This document shows, piece by piece, positions 1-12,101 of a stretch of 64,000 nt of DNA. The notes beneath the pieces were generated by a model. That model was not told where the DNA came from and ran no database searches. It saw nothing but the letters and a program-made list of their open reading frames with translations. Each line of letters opens with the position of its first letter. The first letter of the stretch is position 1. The DNA comes from Pseudarthrobacter sp. ATCC 49987 (GTDB lineage: Bacteria > Actinomycetota > Actinomycetes > Actinomycetales > Micrococcaceae): assembly GCF_009928425.1 (NCBI RefSeq), contig NZ_JAABNS010000001.1:2170001-2234000 (forward strand), in the 5' to 3' direction. Both the position numbers and the translations under genes were made by a program.

Positions 1-247
1 CGGCGAGAATCCCTGCGATCAGTACCGCCAGGGCGCCGACGGTACCCAGCAGGATGCGCTTGCGGCGTTTGGCCTTGGGTTCCGGAAAGGACAATACGTT
101 GTCCGGAGCGGGCGGGGTGCGGACGTCGGGGCCGGTTGCGGCGCTGTCCTTGGACGCGGAGATGACGTCGGCTGACGCCGAGTCACCGCGCGCCGACGGC
201 GGGCGGCCCGCGCCTGCCTTGTAGCCGGGCCTGCGGGTGCTAGGCAC
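1..247 (-). CDS. ftsQ: Cell division protein FtsQ, N-terminal part (cut by window edge)
   Basis: The frame opens with a GTG at 247-245 that overlaps the murC stop, and runs off the window after about 82 codons. The visible part is a hydrophilic, Ala/Pro/Ser-rich cytoplasmic tail of about 60 residues ending in a basic patch (KAKRRKRI), followed by the start of a hydrophobic segment (LLGTVGALAVLIAGILA). This is the layout of a bitopic FtsQ/DivIB: short cytoplasmic tail, one membrane helix, then POTRA and FtsQ domains, which lie outside. FtsQ joins the divisome with FtsL and FtsB. The position after murC is the standard actinobacterial order (Rv2151c follows Rv2152c). Identity rests on synteny and topology because no diagnostic domain is visible. 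Confidence 0.8.
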   Translation of the reverse strand, partial: MPSTRRPGYKAGAGRPPSARGDSASADVISASKDSAATGPDVRTPPAPDNVLSFPEPKAKRRKRILLGTVGALAVLIAGILA

Positions 248-1655
248 CGAAAGAACCGTCGTTGAGGGCCGCCACAATCAGCGGCCCGTAGGCCGTGACG
301 TCGCCGGCGCCGACCGTGAGCACTATGTCCCCCGGCCCCGCGGCGGACACCACCGCCTGCACGGCCTCTTCGCCCGGGCCGACGAGCCGGCCGCCGGCGC
401 CAAGGTGTGCGGCGATCAGCTGGCTGCTGACCCCTGGAATCGGGTCCTCGCGGGCGGGGTAGATGTCCAGGACCAGGGCGGTGTCGGCGGTGTTGAGCGC
501 TGCGGCGAACTCCGCGGCGAACTCCCGGGTCCGGGAGAACAGGTGCGGCTGGAAGAGGACGTGCAGCTTGTGGCCGCCGGCCACCGACCGCGCCGCGGCG
601 AGGGCGGCCCGCACTTCGGTGGGGTGGTGGGCATAGTCGTCGTAGACCCGGACCCCGCGGCCCTCGCCCTTGAATTCGAAGCGCCGGGACGCACCTGTGA
701 AGGCGGCCAGGGCACCGGCGGCAGTGCCGGGGTCCACACCGAGTTCCAGGGCGACGGCGAAAGCGGCCGCCGCATTGAGGGCGTTGTGCCGCCCGGGAAC
801 GTGCAGGTCGAGGGGGAAGCGGCCGGCCGGGGTGGTGATCGAGACGTCGCCCGGGCCGCCGTCGTGCAGCAGGAGCTGGGCGTCACCGCCGGTGCCGTAA
901 AGCACGACGCGTGTGTTGCCGCGCTCGAGTGTCCGCTGGGCAAGTGCCCTGGCTCCGGCGTCGTCCGCGCATGCGACCAGCACACCGTCGGCCGGGAGCA
1001 GTGCGGTGAAGCGGTCGAAGGAGGCGTAGACGGCCTCGGCGGTGCCGTAGTAATCGAGGTGGTCAGGTTCGACGTTGGTCACGACGGCGATCTGCGGACG
1101 GTAATTCAGGAAGGAGCCGTCGGATTCGTCGGCTTCGGCGACGAAGATCGGGGTGCTGCCGCTGGCGGCGTTGACGCCGAGCGCGGGAACATTCGCACCG
1201 ATGGCGAAGGACGGGTCCAGTCCCGCGCCCTGCAGGAGGACGGCGATCATCGACGTCGTGGTGGACTTGCCGTGGGTGCCGGCCACGGTGACGGCGGTGT
1301 CCTCCGCCATGGCGGCCGCCAGTGCCTCGGAGCGGTGCAGCACCGGGAGGCCGGCGGCCCGTGCGGCGGCCAGCTCAGGGTTGTCTGCGCGGATGGCCGA
1401 GCCGGCGACCACACTTTGCGCGTCACCGAGGTTGGCGGCGTCGTAGCCGACACAGATCCTGGCCCCGGCGGCGGCCAGGTCCGCCATGACCGGGAGGTCC
1501 TTGGCGTCTGAGCCGCTGACCGGCAGGCCGCGGGCCACCATGATGCGGGCCACGGCGGACATCCCGACGCCGCCGATGCCGATGAAGTGGACACGTCCGA
1601 GGGACTCCCCGGTGCGGGCAACCGTGGGGGCGTGGTGGTGTTCTGGCTCCGTCAT
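240..1655 (-). CDS. murC: UDP-N-acetylmuramate--L-alanine ligase
   Basis: Cytoplasmic ligase that adds the first amino acid, L-alanine, to UDP-MurNAc using ATP. The protein has 471 residues, normal for MurC. A dinucleotide-like GIGGVGMSA motif lies near residues 26-34, the ATP-binding GTHGKSTTT at about 126-134, the Mur ligase middle-domain EADESDGSF motif, and the C-terminal FQPHLFSRT segment typical of MurC. It overlaps murG by 4 bp (ATGA) upstream and ftsQ downstream, so these genes are probably translationally coupled within the dcw operon. No oddities. Confidence 0.97.
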   Translation of the reverse strand: MTEPEHHHAPTVARTGESLGRVHFIGIGGVGMSAVARIMVARGLPVSGSDAKDLPVMADLAAAGARICVGYDAANLGDAQSVVAGSAIRADNPELAAARAAGLPVLHRSEALAAAMAEDTAVTVAGTHGKSTTTSMIAVLLQGAGLDPSFAIGANVPALGVNAASGSTPIFVAEADESDGSFLNYRPQIAVVTNVEPDHLDYYGTAEAVYASFDRFTALLPADGVLVACADDAGARALAQRTLERGNTRVVLYGTGGDAQLLLHDGGPGDVSITTPAGRFPLDLHVPGRHNALNAAAAFAVALELGVDPGTAAGALAAFTGASRRFEFKGEGRGVRVYDDYAHHPTEVRAALAAARSVAGGHKLHVLFQPHLFSRTREFAAEFAAALNTADTALVLDIYPAREDPIPGVSSQLIAAHLGAGGRLVGPGEEAVQAVVSAAGPGDIVLTVGAGDVTAYGPLIVAALNDGSFGA

Positions 1656-2770
1656 TTCGCTACTGCTTCCTGCTGTGCTGCTTCAAGGACGAGATCGGCC
1701 ATGCGCCGGTCGGCGTCCCGGATGCCGAGCTTTTCGGCGCTGGCCGCCATCCGGGCGAGCCGGTCGGGGTCCTGGAGCAGCGGGATAATGTGTTCGCGGA
1801 CCCAGCCGGGGGAAAACGTGCTGTCCTCCACGAGCAGGGCGCCTCCTGCCTCCACGAGTCCGGCGGCGTTGAGTGCCTGCTCGCCGTTGCCGATGGGCAG
1901 CGGAACGAAGACGGCGGGAAGGCCGACGGCGGCGACCTCGCAGACGGTCGCGGCGCCGGAGCGGGCCAGCAGCAGGTCGGCGGCGGCGTACGCCGTTTCC
2001 ATTCCGTCCACGTATTCACGCTGCTGGTAGCCGGGGGCCGCGAGCGGCTTGCCGCCGGCATCGTGGACGGCCTTGCCGCGTCCGGTGATGTGCAGGGTCT
2101 GGATGCCGGCCTCCGAGAGAAGTCCGAGCGATGCGGCGATGGTGCGGTTGATGCTCTGGGCGCCCGAGGAGCCGCCGGTGACAATCAGGGCCGGACGGTC
2201 CGGGTCCAGGCCGAGGGCTGCCCGGGCCGCGGGCCGGGCGGCGGTCCGGTCAAGGCCGGAGATTTCCCTGCGCATCGGCATGCCAACGTGCCGGGAGGCG
2301 CCCAGGCGTGTTGCTGCGAAGGCCACGGCGACGTGTCCGCCCAGGCGTGCGCCCACGCGGTTCGCGAGCCCCGGGCGGGTGTTCGCCTCGTGGATGACGA
2401 TGGGGATCTTCCGGCGCCGTGCGGCGAGGTACAGCGGGGTGCAGACATAGCCGCCGACGCCGACCAGGACGTCGGCGTTGGCCCCGTCGAGGATGACGCC
2501 GGCCTGTTTCACGGCGCCGGCCAGCCGGCCGGGCAGCCGCAGCAGGTCCAGCGACGGCCGGCGGGGGAAGGGCACCCGGCTGATAGTGGCGAGGTCCAGC
2601 CCCGCGGCCGGGACCAGCCGGGCTTCCATCCCGCCCGGTGTTCCCACAGCGAGGAGCCGCACGCCGGGACGGGCCTCGCGGAGTGCGTTCGCGATGGCCA
2701 GGAGCGGGCTGATGTGCCCGGCTGTTCCGCCGCCGGCAAGGACGACGGACAAAGACGACTCAATGTTCAT
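1652..2770 (-). CDS. murG: UDP-GlcNAc:lipid I GlcNAc transferase
   Basis: Peripheral membrane glycosyltransferase (GT28) that converts lipid I to lipid II at the inner face of the membrane. The 372-residue protein begins with the family loop GGGTAGHI at residues 13-20. It also carries [12 protein letters not shown] and [12 protein letters not shown], the second glycine-rich loop, and a donor-binding region around [21 protein letters not shown]. It starts 6 bp after ftsW ends and overlaps murC by 4 bp. All expected MurG blocks are present in order. Confidence 0.97.
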   Translation of the reverse strand: MNIESSLSVVLAGGGTAGHISPLLAIANALREARPGVRLLAVGTPGGMEARLVPAAGLDLATISRVPFPRRPSLDLLRLPGRLAGAVKQAGVILDGANADVLVGVGGYVCTPLYLAARRRKIPIVIHEANTRPGLANRVGARLGGHVAVAFAATRLGASRHVGMPMRREISGLDRTAARPAARAALGLDPDRPALIVTGGSSGAQSINRTIAASLGLLSEAGIQTLHITGRGKAVHDAGGKPLAAPGYQQREYVDGMETAYAAADLLLARSGAATVCEVAAVGLPAVFVPLPIGNGEQALNAAGLVEAGGALLVEDSTFSPGWVREHIIPLLQDPDRLARMAASAEKLGIRDADRRMADLVLEAAQQEAVAK

Positions 2771-2776
2771 GGAGGC

Positions 2777-4288
2777 CTATTTACGCTTTCGTGCAGGATT
2801 GCTGGGGGCGGGGGTCCGGGTGGCCGGCGTTCGGGTGGCCGGCGTGCGGGTGGCTGCGGGCCCGGCAGTGAGCTTGCCGGCGGGATTGCCGGTGCCGGCC
2901 GCCTTGGCCGCGGGATCCTTCCCGGGCCTCCTTGTGGTGGCGGCCGCGCCGCGCGCCGCGATCCGCTTCCGCAGGGACGCCGCCAGTCCGGCGGGGCCGA
3001 ACCTGAACAGCCGGTCCGGCTGGAGTCCGGGCGCCATCTGCGCCCGGGCCAGGGACAAGACTACGCCGATCGCGCACAGCGACATCAGCAGGGCCGAGCC
3101 GCCGTAGGAAATGAACGGGAGCGGGATTCCCACGACGGGGGCCAGCCCGGTGACCACGGCCATGTTGACCGTCGCCTGGCCGAGCAGCCAGACCATGATG
3201 GTGCCCGCCAGGACGCGGTGGAACATGTTCTTCTGGGCCACCACGACGCGGTAGATGGCGGTGCCGAGGATGGCGAACAGGACCAGCACCACGAGGGTCC
3301 CGACGAGCCCGAGCTCCTCGCCGATGATGGCGAAGATGAAGTCATTGTGGGCTTCCGGGATCCAGCTGTACTTCTGCCGGCTTTGGCCCAGCCCCACCCC
3401 GAACCAGCCGCCCGAGGCGAGCCCGTACAGGCCGTTGGTGGACTGGTAGTTCAGGTCGGAGCCGTCGGCGCAGGTCTGACCGGTCCAGGACAGGATGCGG
3501 CACACGCGGTTGGGGCTGGTGATGGCCAGGATGATGGTGCCCGCGGCGAGGATGACGCCGGCAATGCCGAACAGGTAGAGCCGCACTCCGGCGAAGAACA
3601 GGGCGGCCGCTGTGATCATCATGACGATCATGGCGGTGCCGAGGTCGTTGCCCATGAGGATGAGTCCGATCACTCCGGCGGCTCCCGGGAGGACGACAGG
3701 GACGAGGACGTGCTTCGTCTGGGACAACAGCTTGGCTTTACGGTCCAGCACCGTGGCCATCCACAGGGCAAGCGCCAGTTTGGCCGCCTCGGAGGGCTGG
3801 AAGGTGAAGGGCCCGACGTCGATCCAGTTCTGGTTGCCGAGGGCGCTGCGGCCGACGAGCAGCACGAGCCCCAGCAGCACGAACGCCACAATGATGGCGA
3901 TCCAGGCGCCGCGCTTGAGCCACACGACGTTGACCCGCGAGAGCAGGAACATGCCGAACAGGCCGATCCCGGCGAACATCCCCTGTTTGAGGGCGGCCGT
4001 GTAGGGCGATTCGCCTGCCGCGATTGCCTCGACGCTGGAAGCGGACAGCACCATCAGGATGCCGATCGCCGTGAGCGCGAGGGTGGACCCCAGGATCAGG
4101 TAGTAGGTGGAGCCGTTGCGGGACTTCCCCGTTCCTTCCAGGGCGGACCAGAATCCCTGGTACCAGCCCCGGATCTTCCGGCCGGCGGCAAGCGGGCCGG
4201 TGTGCAGCCGGACACGCGGCGCCGTCGCGGCGGGTTGCGTTGGTGCGGCCGGTGCGGCCGCGGGGGTACGTGTGGGCGTGCTGACCAT
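2777..4288 (-). CDS. ftsW: SEDS peptidoglycan polymerase FtsW
   Basis: Integral membrane SEDS-family glycosyltransferase that polymerises lipid II at the septum together with FtsI. The 503-residue protein has a cytoplasmic N-terminal tail of about 60 residues, then about ten hydrophobic helices. SEDS landmarks include GNQNWIDVGPFTFQPSE, the LGTAMIVMM helix and the C-terminal GIPLPFISYGGSALL block. The C-terminus is an Ala/Thr/Pro/Arg-rich tail with TRTPATRTPA repeats ending in lysines and arginines, as in other actinobacterial FtsW proteins. It lies 2 bp from murD. Confidence 0.95.
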   Translation of the reverse strand: MVSTPTRTPAAAPAAPTQPAATAPRVRLHTGPLAAGRKIRGWYQGFWSALEGTGKSRNGSTYYLILGSTLALTAIGILMVLSASSVEAIAAGESPYTAALKQGMFAGIGLFGMFLLSRVNVVWLKRGAWIAIIVAFVLLGLVLLVGRSALGNQNWIDVGPFTFQPSEAAKLALALWMATVLDRKAKLLSQTKHVLVPVVLPGAAGVIGLILMGNDLGTAMIVMMITAAALFFAGVRLYLFGIAGVILAAGTIILAITSPNRVCRILSWTGQTCADGSDLNYQSTNGLYGLASGGWFGVGLGQSRQKYSWIPEAHNDFIFAIIGEELGLVGTLVVLVLFAILGTAIYRVVVAQKNMFHRVLAGTIMVWLLGQATVNMAVVTGLAPVVGIPLPFISYGGSALLMSLCAIGVVLSLARAQMAPGLQPDRLFRFGPAGLAASLRKRIAARGAAATTRRPGKDPAAKAAGTGNPAGKLTAGPAATRTPATRTPATRTPAPSNPARKRK

Positions 4289-4290
4289 TG

Positions 4291-5877
4291 TTACTCCTCG
4301 CTGGTCTGAGCCTGCCCTTCCACGAGCCCGCGGACAGCTTCGATGAAGGCGTCGCCACGGTGAGCGTAGGAAGAGAACTGATCCATGGATGCAGCGGCCG
4401 GGGCCAGGAGCACAGTGTCACCGGAGGCGGCGAGCTGCGCCGCCGACGCTACGGCCTGGGCCATCACAGTCTCGCCGAAAATCGGCGAGGGTCCTGCTCC
4501 GGCGCCGGCCGTTCCGGCAGTCTGCACGTGTTCAGTTTCGCCCTTCCCCGCACCGATCACGGGGACATCCGGCGCGTGTCGCTGCAGCGCGGAGTGGAGA
4601 TCGCTGGAGTCGGTGCCGATCAGGACCACGGCCTTGAGCCTGCTGGCGTGCTCCTGGATGAGGGGCTCGTAGTTCACGCCTTTGGAAAGCCCGCCCGCTA
4701 TCCACACAACGTTCTCGAACGCCGAAAGGGACGCGGCGGCGGCATGCGGGTTGGTGGCCTTGGAGTCGTCGACCCACAGGACGCCGTTGTGGCGGGCGAC
4801 GAGCTGGATGCGGTGGTCCCCCGGCAAGTAGTTCAGCAGGCCCTTGCGGACGGCGGCCGGCTCGACGCCGTAGGCCCGTACCAGGGCTGCAGCAGCCAGG
4901 GCGTTGGCCACCATGTGCCGCGGAGCCACGGGGCCCAGGTCCGAAACGGAGGCAAGCTCGGCGGCGCTGTCTTTGCGCTCGGCGATGAAGGCACGGTCCA
5001 CGAGGAGCCCTTCGACGACGCCGAGCATGCTGACGGCCGGTGTGAGGGTGGTGAAGGCCACCGCCCGGCAGCCTTCGACGACGTCGGCGTCCTCCACCAT
5101 GCGTTCGGTTTCGATCTGCTCGGCGTTGTAGATGCAGGCCTTTTGGGTGTGTTCGTAGACTTTGGCCTTGTCCGCCAGGTAGGAGGCGTAGGAGCCGTGC
5201 CAGTCAACGTGGTCCTCGGCGACGTTGAGGCAGACGCTCGCGACCGGCGAGACGGAGTCGCTCCAGTGCAGCTGGAAACTGGAAAGTTCGACGGCGAAGA
5301 CGTCGTAGTCCACCGGATCGCGCAGGGCGTCCAGGATCGGTGTGCCGACGTTGCCGACGGCGATAGCCTTCAGCCCTGCCGCCTGGAGCATCGACTCGGT
5401 GAGCCCGACGGTGGTGGTCTTGCCGTTGGTGCCGGTGATCGTGAGCCAGTCCGCGGTCTTGCGTCCCTTGCGTTCGCGCAGCCGCCAGGCGAGTTCGACG
5501 TCGCCCCAGACCGGGATGTGGGCCCTGGCCGCGGCGGCGAGCAGGGCCTGGTCCGGGCGCCAGCCCGGAGAGGTGACGACCAGGTCCGGCTTTGCACCGT
5601 CAATTTTGGGAATGGACTCCACTGCTTCCTCGCCCAGCAGGACATCGGCCGCGCCGACGATCCGCAGCGTGTCCGCCTGGGCTTGCGCCGTGGGGCCGGT
5701 GGCGGCATCCACCACGATCACGCGGGCGCCCAGTTCGATCAGGGTGTCGGCGGCGGCGAAGCCGGAGACGCCGATGCCGGTGACGACCACCCGCAGTCCG
5801 GCCCAGTCGGCGTCCCAGCTGACCAGGCCCTGGAGCCGGGGCGAGGTGGTGAGGGGTGCGGGAATAGGACCAGTCAC
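4291..5877 (-). CDS. murD: UDP-N-acetylmuramoylalanine--D-glutamate ligase
   Basis: Adds D-glutamate to UDP-MurNAc-L-Ala. I place the start at the GTG at 5877, which overlaps the mraY stop as GTGA and gives 528 residues (MTGPIPAPL...). A longer open frame reaches 5937 but would lie inside mraY. The ATP loop [13 protein letters not shown], the [11 protein letters not shown] motif and the C-terminal [12 protein letters not shown] block (as in other MurD) are present. Between ATP loop and C-terminus the protein is somewhat longer than E. coli MurD (438), as is usual in Actinobacteria. Confidence 0.95.
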   Translation of the reverse strand: MTGPIPAPLTTSPRLQGLVSWDADWAGLRVVVTGIGVSGFAAADTLIELGARVIVVDAATGPTAQAQADTLRIVGAADVLLGEEAVESIPKIDGAKPDLVVTSPGWRPDQALLAAAARAHIPVWGDVELAWRLRERKGRKTADWLTITGTNGKTTTVGLTESMLQAAGLKAIAVGNVGTPILDALRDPVDYDVFAVELSSFQLHWSDSVSPVASVCLNVAEDHVDWHGSYASYLADKAKVYEHTQKACIYNAEQIETERMVEDADVVEGCRAVAFTTLTPAVSMLGVVEGLLVDRAFIAERKDSAAELASVSDLGPVAPRHMVANALAAAALVRAYGVEPAAVRKGLLNYLPGDHRIQLVARHNGVLWVDDSKATNPHAAAASLSAFENVVWIAGGLSKGVNYEPLIQEHASRLKAVVLIGTDSSDLHSALQRHAPDVPVIGAGKGETEHVQTAGTAGAGAGPSPIFGETVMAQAVASAAQLAASGDTVLLAPAAASMDQFSSYAHRGDAFIEAVRGLVEGQAQTSEE

Positions 5878-6979
5878 AGCAGTACCACCCATTCGGCGTA
5901 GAAGATGCCCAGGCCGGCGGCCACAAAGAGTCCGCACAAAATCCAGAACCGGACGACGACGGTGACCTCGGCCCAGCCTTTGAGTTCAAAGTGGTGCTGG
6001 AGCGGGGCCATCTTGAAGAACCGTTTGCCCTTGGTGATCTTGAAGTAGCCGACCTGGATGATCACCGAGAGGGTGATCAGGACGAAGAGGCCGCCGATGA
6101 AGGCGAGCAGCAGTTCGGTCCGGGACAGGATGGCGAAGCCGGCGACAGCACCGCCGATGGCGAGTGATCCGGTGTCCCCCATGAAGATCTTTGCCGGTGA
6201 CGTGTTCCACCACAGGAAGCCGACCAGGGCCGCACTGAGGATGGCCGCGAGCAGTGCCAGGTCCAGCGGGTCACGGACGCTGTAGCAGCCGGCGCCGGCC
6301 TGCCGCGGGGACCCGCAGGCCTGGTTGCTCTGCCAGATCCCCATCAGGGTGTAAGCGCCGAAGACCATAATGGACGCGCCAGCGGCAAGGCCGTCGAGGC
6401 CGTCCGTGAGGTTCACGCCGTTGGTGGCGGCGGTGATGATCAGGTTCGACCACAACACGAAGAGAATGGCGCCGACGACGGTGCCGGCGAAGGCCAGGTT
6501 CAGCCACGGGATATCGCGGACCAGGGAGATCTGGTAGGACGCCGGTGTCGCGCCGCCCTCGTCCGGGAACTGCAGCGCCAGGACCGCGAAGATGATGCCT
6601 ACGGCGGCCTGCAGGATCAGCTTGGCCTTGGCGTTCAGGCCCAGGCTTCGTTGCTTGGAGATCTTGATGAAGTCATCCAGGAAGCCGACGAGGCCCATGC
6701 CGACCATCAGGAACAGCAGCAGCAGGGCCGAGGCGGAGGGGCCCGGTGACGCCGGGTTGAGCAGCCACATGACGAGGTGGGTGATGCCGTAGCTCGCGAG
6801 CACGGCGAGGACGACGACGGTGCCTCCCATGGTGGGGGTGCCGCGCTTGGTGTGGTGCGAGGTGGGTCCGTCATCCCGGATGAATTGCCCGTAGCTCTTC
6901 CGGACCAGGAAGCGGATGAATAGCGGGGTGCCCAGGAAGGCAAACAGCAGGGCCAGTCCGGCGCCCATCAGCAGTGCAA

Positions 6980-6983
<4 letters not shown>
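5874..6983 (-). CDS. mraY: Phospho-MurNAc-pentapeptide transferase
   Basis: Multi-pass membrane enzyme that transfers phospho-MurNAc-pentapeptide from UDP to undecaprenyl phosphate, forming lipid I. The 369-residue protein shows family motifs in order: the cytoplasmic [16 protein letters not shown] loop, FLDDFIKI with the catalytic aspartates, [13 protein letters not shown], and the [10 protein letters not shown] loop. About ten hydrophobic helices alternate with these loops. It overlaps murF by 4 bp and murD by 4 bp. Confidence 0.97.
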
Positions 6984-8467
<1,484 letters not shown>

Positions 8468-8473
8468 CTCGGT

Positions 8474-10132
8474 TTAGGACTCTATCCGCTGGTCTTCGAG
8501 AACGGTGAATCCCCGGGCTGTCAAGGCGGAGCGGAGCTCCACCCTGTCGTCAAGGGCGAGGTTGACGCCCTTGACCTCCTGCCAAATTTCGTGGCCCCGT
8601 CCGGCGACGAGGATCGTGTCGGCCGGGCCAGCGAGTTCCACGGCCTTCCGGATGGCGGCGTCGCGCGGGAAGACCTCAAGGATGCTGCACTCCAGCCCCT
8701 CGCGCTCCTTGGCCTCGATGGCACCGGCCAGGACGTCGGCGCGGATCCCCGCGGCGTCCTCATCGTGCGGGTCGTCGTCGCTGACAATGACGGTGTCGGC
8801 GAGCCGTGCGGCGATGGCTCCCATGGCGGGCCGCTTGCCCTGGTCCCGCTGTCCGGTGGCACCAAAGACGACGACCACCCGGGATCCCGGCTCCGGGGAG
8901 CGGACGGCCTCGAGGGCCCGGGCCAGGGCATCCGGGTTGTGGGCGAAGTCGACCACCGCCGCGGGGGCGGTTGAGACGAGCTGCATGCGGCCTGGAACAG
9001 CGACGGTGAAGGGGTCGGCCGCGTCGAGGGCGGCCTGGACGGCGGCGGCACCGTGGCCGCCCGCGAGCACCATGGCCGTGGCCAGCGCGGCGTTGGCGAC
9101 ATTGAAGCTGCCGGGCAGCCCGGTGTGCACGCGCAACTGGGTGCCGTCGCGGTGGCGCAGGGTGAAATCGGTGCCGAGTCCGCGCGGGACCGGAGTGCGC
9201 ACCATCCAGTCCGCTTCCGCGGGGACTCCGGTTGCCCCGCCGTAGGAGTGTGTGGCCAGTGTGGTGACCGGGATGCCGGCGGCGGCGGCGAGCTTGACGC
9301 CCCAGTCGTCGTCGACCGTCACGACGGCGGTGCGGGCCCGCCCGGGGGTGAAGAGCTGCGCCTTCGTCTGGAAGTACTCCTCCATGCTCCCGTGCAGGTC
9401 GAGGTGGTCCTGGGTCAGGTTGGTGAAGCCGGCGACGTCGAACACGACCCCGTCCACGCGGTGGAACGCGACGGCGTGCGAGGAGACCTCCATCGAGGCC
9501 GCATCGAGGCCGCGTTCGCGCATGAGGGCCAGCAGGGCGTGGACGTCGGTGGACTCGGGTGTCGTGAGGAGGCTGGGAATGGGTTCGCCGCCGGCCAGGA
9601 TCTCGATGGTGCCGATCAGCCCGGTCTTCTTTCCGAGGGCCTGCAGCAGGGCGTTGATGAAGTACGTGGTGGTGGTCTTGCCGTTGGTGCCCGTGACGCC
9701 GTAGAGGGCCGGGGCCGGGGCGTCGTCCGGCCTGCTCCGGTAGATCAGGGCCGACAGCGCGCCCACGAGGCTGCGGGGTTCATCCGCCAGCAGCACAGGC
9801 ACGGCGATGTCGTGGGAGAAGGCCAGCAGGCGCGCGCCGGCGTCGTCCGTCAGCACGGCGGCCGCCCCGGCCTCCACGGCCTGGGAGACGAAGTCGGCAC
9901 CGTGCCGGCTCGCGCCGGGCAGGGCAACGTAGAGGTCTCCGGGCTGCACGGTACGGGAATTCAGCGAGATCCCGGTGACCGCGACGGAGCCGGACGTCCC
10001 GGGGACAACGACGCCGATCGAATCACCGATGGTTGCCAGCGGCACGGCAGCAACCGCCGTGGGCCGGAAGCCCGGGGTGGACCCCGGACCGGACGACGCG
10101 GCGGAAGCGCCGGGGGCATTCTGATCTGACAC
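8474..10132 (-). CDS. murE: UDP-MurNAc-dipeptide third-residue ligase (probably L-lysine adding)
   Basis: Adds the diamino acid at position 3 of the stem peptide. The 552-residue protein has the [17 protein letters not shown] loop, the NLTQDHLDLHGS motif and GATGQRDQGKRP, all typical of MurE. The loop that reads DNPR in diaminopimelate-adding enzymes reads DDDPHDED here (residues 452-459, bases 8756-8779), so the arginine that contacts the DAP carboxylate is missing. That fits an L-lysine ligase, as expected for Arthrobacter-type walls; substrate is inferred from this loop only. A 124-bp gap separates it from ftsI. Confidence 0.95.
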   Translation of the reverse strand: MSDQNAPGASAASSGPGSTPGFRPTAVAAVPLATIGDSIGVVVPGTSGSVAVTGISLNSRTVQPGDLYVALPGASRHGADFVSQAVEAGAAAVLTDDAGARLLAFSHDIAVPVLLADEPRSLVGALSALIYRSRPDDAPAPALYGVTGTNGKTTTTYFINALLQALGKKTGLIGTIEILAGGEPIPSLLTTPESTDVHALLALMRERGLDAASMEVSSHAVAFHRVDGVVFDVAGFTNLTQDHLDLHGSMEEYFQTKAQLFTPGRARTAVVTVDDDWGVKLAAAAGIPVTTLATHSYGGATGVPAEADWMVRTPVPRGLGTDFTLRHRDGTQLRVHTGLPGSFNVANAALATAMVLAGGHGAAAVQAALDAADPFTVAVPGRMQLVSTAPAAVVDFAHNPDALARALEAVRSPEPGSRVVVVFGATGQRDQGKRPAMGAIAARLADTVIVSDDDPHDEDAAGIRADVLAGAIEAKEREGLECSILEVFPRDAAIRKAVELAGPADTILVAGRGHEIWQEVKGVNLALDDRVELRSALTARGFTVLEDQRIES

Positions 10133-10256
10133 GTGGATCTCCGTTGGTGGTGCTGGTGGATCTGGCGCTGCGCACGGAGGAATACTCCGGCCCGCAGGCT
10201 CAGTTTCCCGGTACAGGTTCGTGGCGGACGTTCGTGGTGCTGGTTCTCGCGCGGTG

Positions 10257-12059
10257 CTACTTGGCGTACTGCGGCAGCCGGACGGGCTGACCGGTGGACG
10301 GCGGGACGTTGAACGTCCGCAGCGCCTGGCTCATGACGGACCGGAAGACCGGTCCATTCGAGATTCCGTAGATGTCGCCCTTGGGCCGTTGCAGGACCAC
10401 TTCAACAATAAACCGCGGATTGTCCATCGGCGCCATCCCCACCATCGATGCAGTGAAGCCGCAGAAGCCGGCGGTGCCGTCGTCGCACGGCGATTGCGAG
10501 GTGCCGGTCTTCGCCCCGACCCGGTAACCGTCCAGCCCTGCTTCCTTGATCTGACCCTCCGTGACGGCGCTCTCGAGGATGTCCCGCACCTGCCGGGCGG
10601 TGTCCGGGGAGACTACCTCCCGGGGATCCTGCACAGGCGCCTTTTCCTCGGTGCCGTCCGGGTTGATGTAGCTGTCGATCAGCCGCGGCTGGAGCATCAC
10701 GCCGTTGTTGGCGATGCTCTGGAAGGCCCGGACAGTCTGGAGCGTGGACTGCGAGACGCCCTGGCCGAACAGCACCGTGTACTCCTGGCGGCCGTCCCAT
10801 TGCTCATAAGGAGTCAGGATGCCCTGGGCCTCGGCGGGGAGGCCAATGTCCGGCGCTTCCCCGATGCCGAACTTCTTCAGCCAGTTGTAGCGCTGTTCCT
10901 TGCTAAGCCGCTGGCCGGCCATGACCGTGCCGGTGTTCATCGACCAGCCCAGGATGCCGGCCAGGGTGCGGTCTTCGGTGCCGTGGGTGAAGGAGTCATT
11001 GAACGTCTGCCCGTCCACGGTGTACGACGGCGGGATGGTGAACTTGTCCAGCGGGCTCGACTTGCCCTCCTCGATCAGGGCAGAGGCCGTGATCATCTTT
11101 TCCACCGAGCCGGGCTCGTAGGCGGCAGTCACGGCGCGTACGCCGCGGTCCTTGGCATCGACCTTGCCGGGGTCGTTGGGGTCCGGGGAGTTGGTGTCCG
11201 CCATAGCGATGATGTTGCCGGTCTTGATGTCCTGGACGATGACGACGCCCCACTCGGCGCTGAGTTTGTCCCGCTGGCTCTGGATGGCCTGCTGGGCGAA
11301 GTACTGGAGGTCCGAATTCAGCGTGAGCCTGATGTCCTTGCCGTTCACAGCCGGGGTCAACTGGTCCACTCCGACCGGGATGCGCAGCCCGTCGGCACCG
11401 ATTTCGAACAGCCGCTTGCCGGGGGCGCCCTTGAGGATCTCGTCCTGGGTCTGTTCCAGGCCGGCCTGGCCCGTGGTGCCATCCTTCAGGAAGCCGACGA
11501 TCCCGCCGGCCACCGAGCCGTTGGGGTACACCCGTTTGCTGGTGCCTTCGGTGACGATGCCGGGAATCTGGAGCTTGGAGATGCGGTCCTCGACGTCGGG
11601 CTTCAGGTCTTTGGCCACGATGAAGTAGCGCTGGTCCCCCGTCAGTGCGTTTGTGACGGTGTCCCTGTCCATGCCCAGCACGGTGGCCAGTTCGTTGATG
11701 CCCTGGTCCCGGGAGACCTTGACGAGCGCATCCTTGCCGTCCACCTGCTCCAGCCGGCGGAATGACTCGGTCTTGGTATTGACAGTCTGGTCGACAACGA
11801 GGTTGTAGCGGATCACGCTGCTGGCCAGGACATTGCCGTTGGCGTCCAGGATGCTGCCGCGCTCGGCGGGCAGTTCAATGGGCGTGAGCCTGTTTTGGAG
11901 CGCGGCCTCGGCCATGCCTCCGACGTCAAGGCCCTGGACCAGGAAGAGCTTTCCGCCGACGACGAGCAGGAGCGTCAGCATGACGCCGAGGCCCAGCCGC
12001 AGCCGCCGGGTCGCGCTTGGCGTTTTCGCCTTGCGTGCCTTGCCGGTGTTCTGCGCCAC
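10257..12059 (-). CDS. ftsI: Septal peptidoglycan transpeptidase FtsI (PBP3/PbpB)
   Basis: Class B penicillin-binding protein that crosslinks septal peptidoglycan. The 600-residue protein has a short basic cytoplasmic tail, one membrane helix (about residues 22-42, LGLGVMLTLLLVVGGKLFL), a dimerisation/pedestal domain beginning ERGSILDANGNVLA, and a transpeptidase domain with all three active-site motifs: SVEK (SxxK, after AYEPG), SMN (SxN, in GWSMNTGTV) and KTG (VGAKTGTSQ). It lies between the ftsL-like gene and murE, the normal place. In the C-terminal domain two cysteines (PCDDGTAGFCGF) sit just after the KTG motif. Confidence 0.96.
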   Translation of the reverse strand: MAQNTGKARKAKTPSATRRLRLGLGVMLTLLLVVGGKLFLVQGLDVGGMAEAALQNRLTPIELPAERGSILDANGNVLASSVIRYNLVVDQTVNTKTESFRRLEQVDGKDALVKVSRDQGINELATVLGMDRDTVTNALTGDQRYFIVAKDLKPDVEDRISKLQIPGIVTEGTSKRVYPNGSVAGGIVGFLKDGTTGQAGLEQTQDEILKGAPGKRLFEIGADGLRIPVGVDQLTPAVNGKDIRLTLNSDLQYFAQQAIQSQRDKLSAEWGVVIVQDIKTGNIIAMADTNSPDPNDPGKVDAKDRGVRAVTAAYEPGSVEKMITASALIEEGKSSPLDKFTIPPSYTVDGQTFNDSFTHGTEDRTLAGILGWSMNTGTVMAGQRLSKEQRYNWLKKFGIGEAPDIGLPAEAQGILTPYEQWDGRQEYTVLFGQGVSQSTLQTVRAFQSIANNGVMLQPRLIDSYINPDGTEEKAPVQDPREVVSPDTARQVRDILESAVTEGQIKEAGLDGYRVGAKTGTSQSPCDDGTAGFCGFTASMVGMAPMDNPRFIVEVVLQRPKGDIYGISNGPVFRSVMSQALRTFNVPPSTGQPVRLPQYAK

Positions 12060-12101
12060 GATGTTTCCTTGCTGCTTGCCTGGCTGGTGGTCCGTCCTGC
12101 G

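Noticed and set aside
1790..4309. Long open frame on the plus strand across murG and ftsW
   Set aside because: It is antisense to clear Mur/Fts genes and has the composition of a high-G+C shadow frame; many similar shadows exist and were left out.
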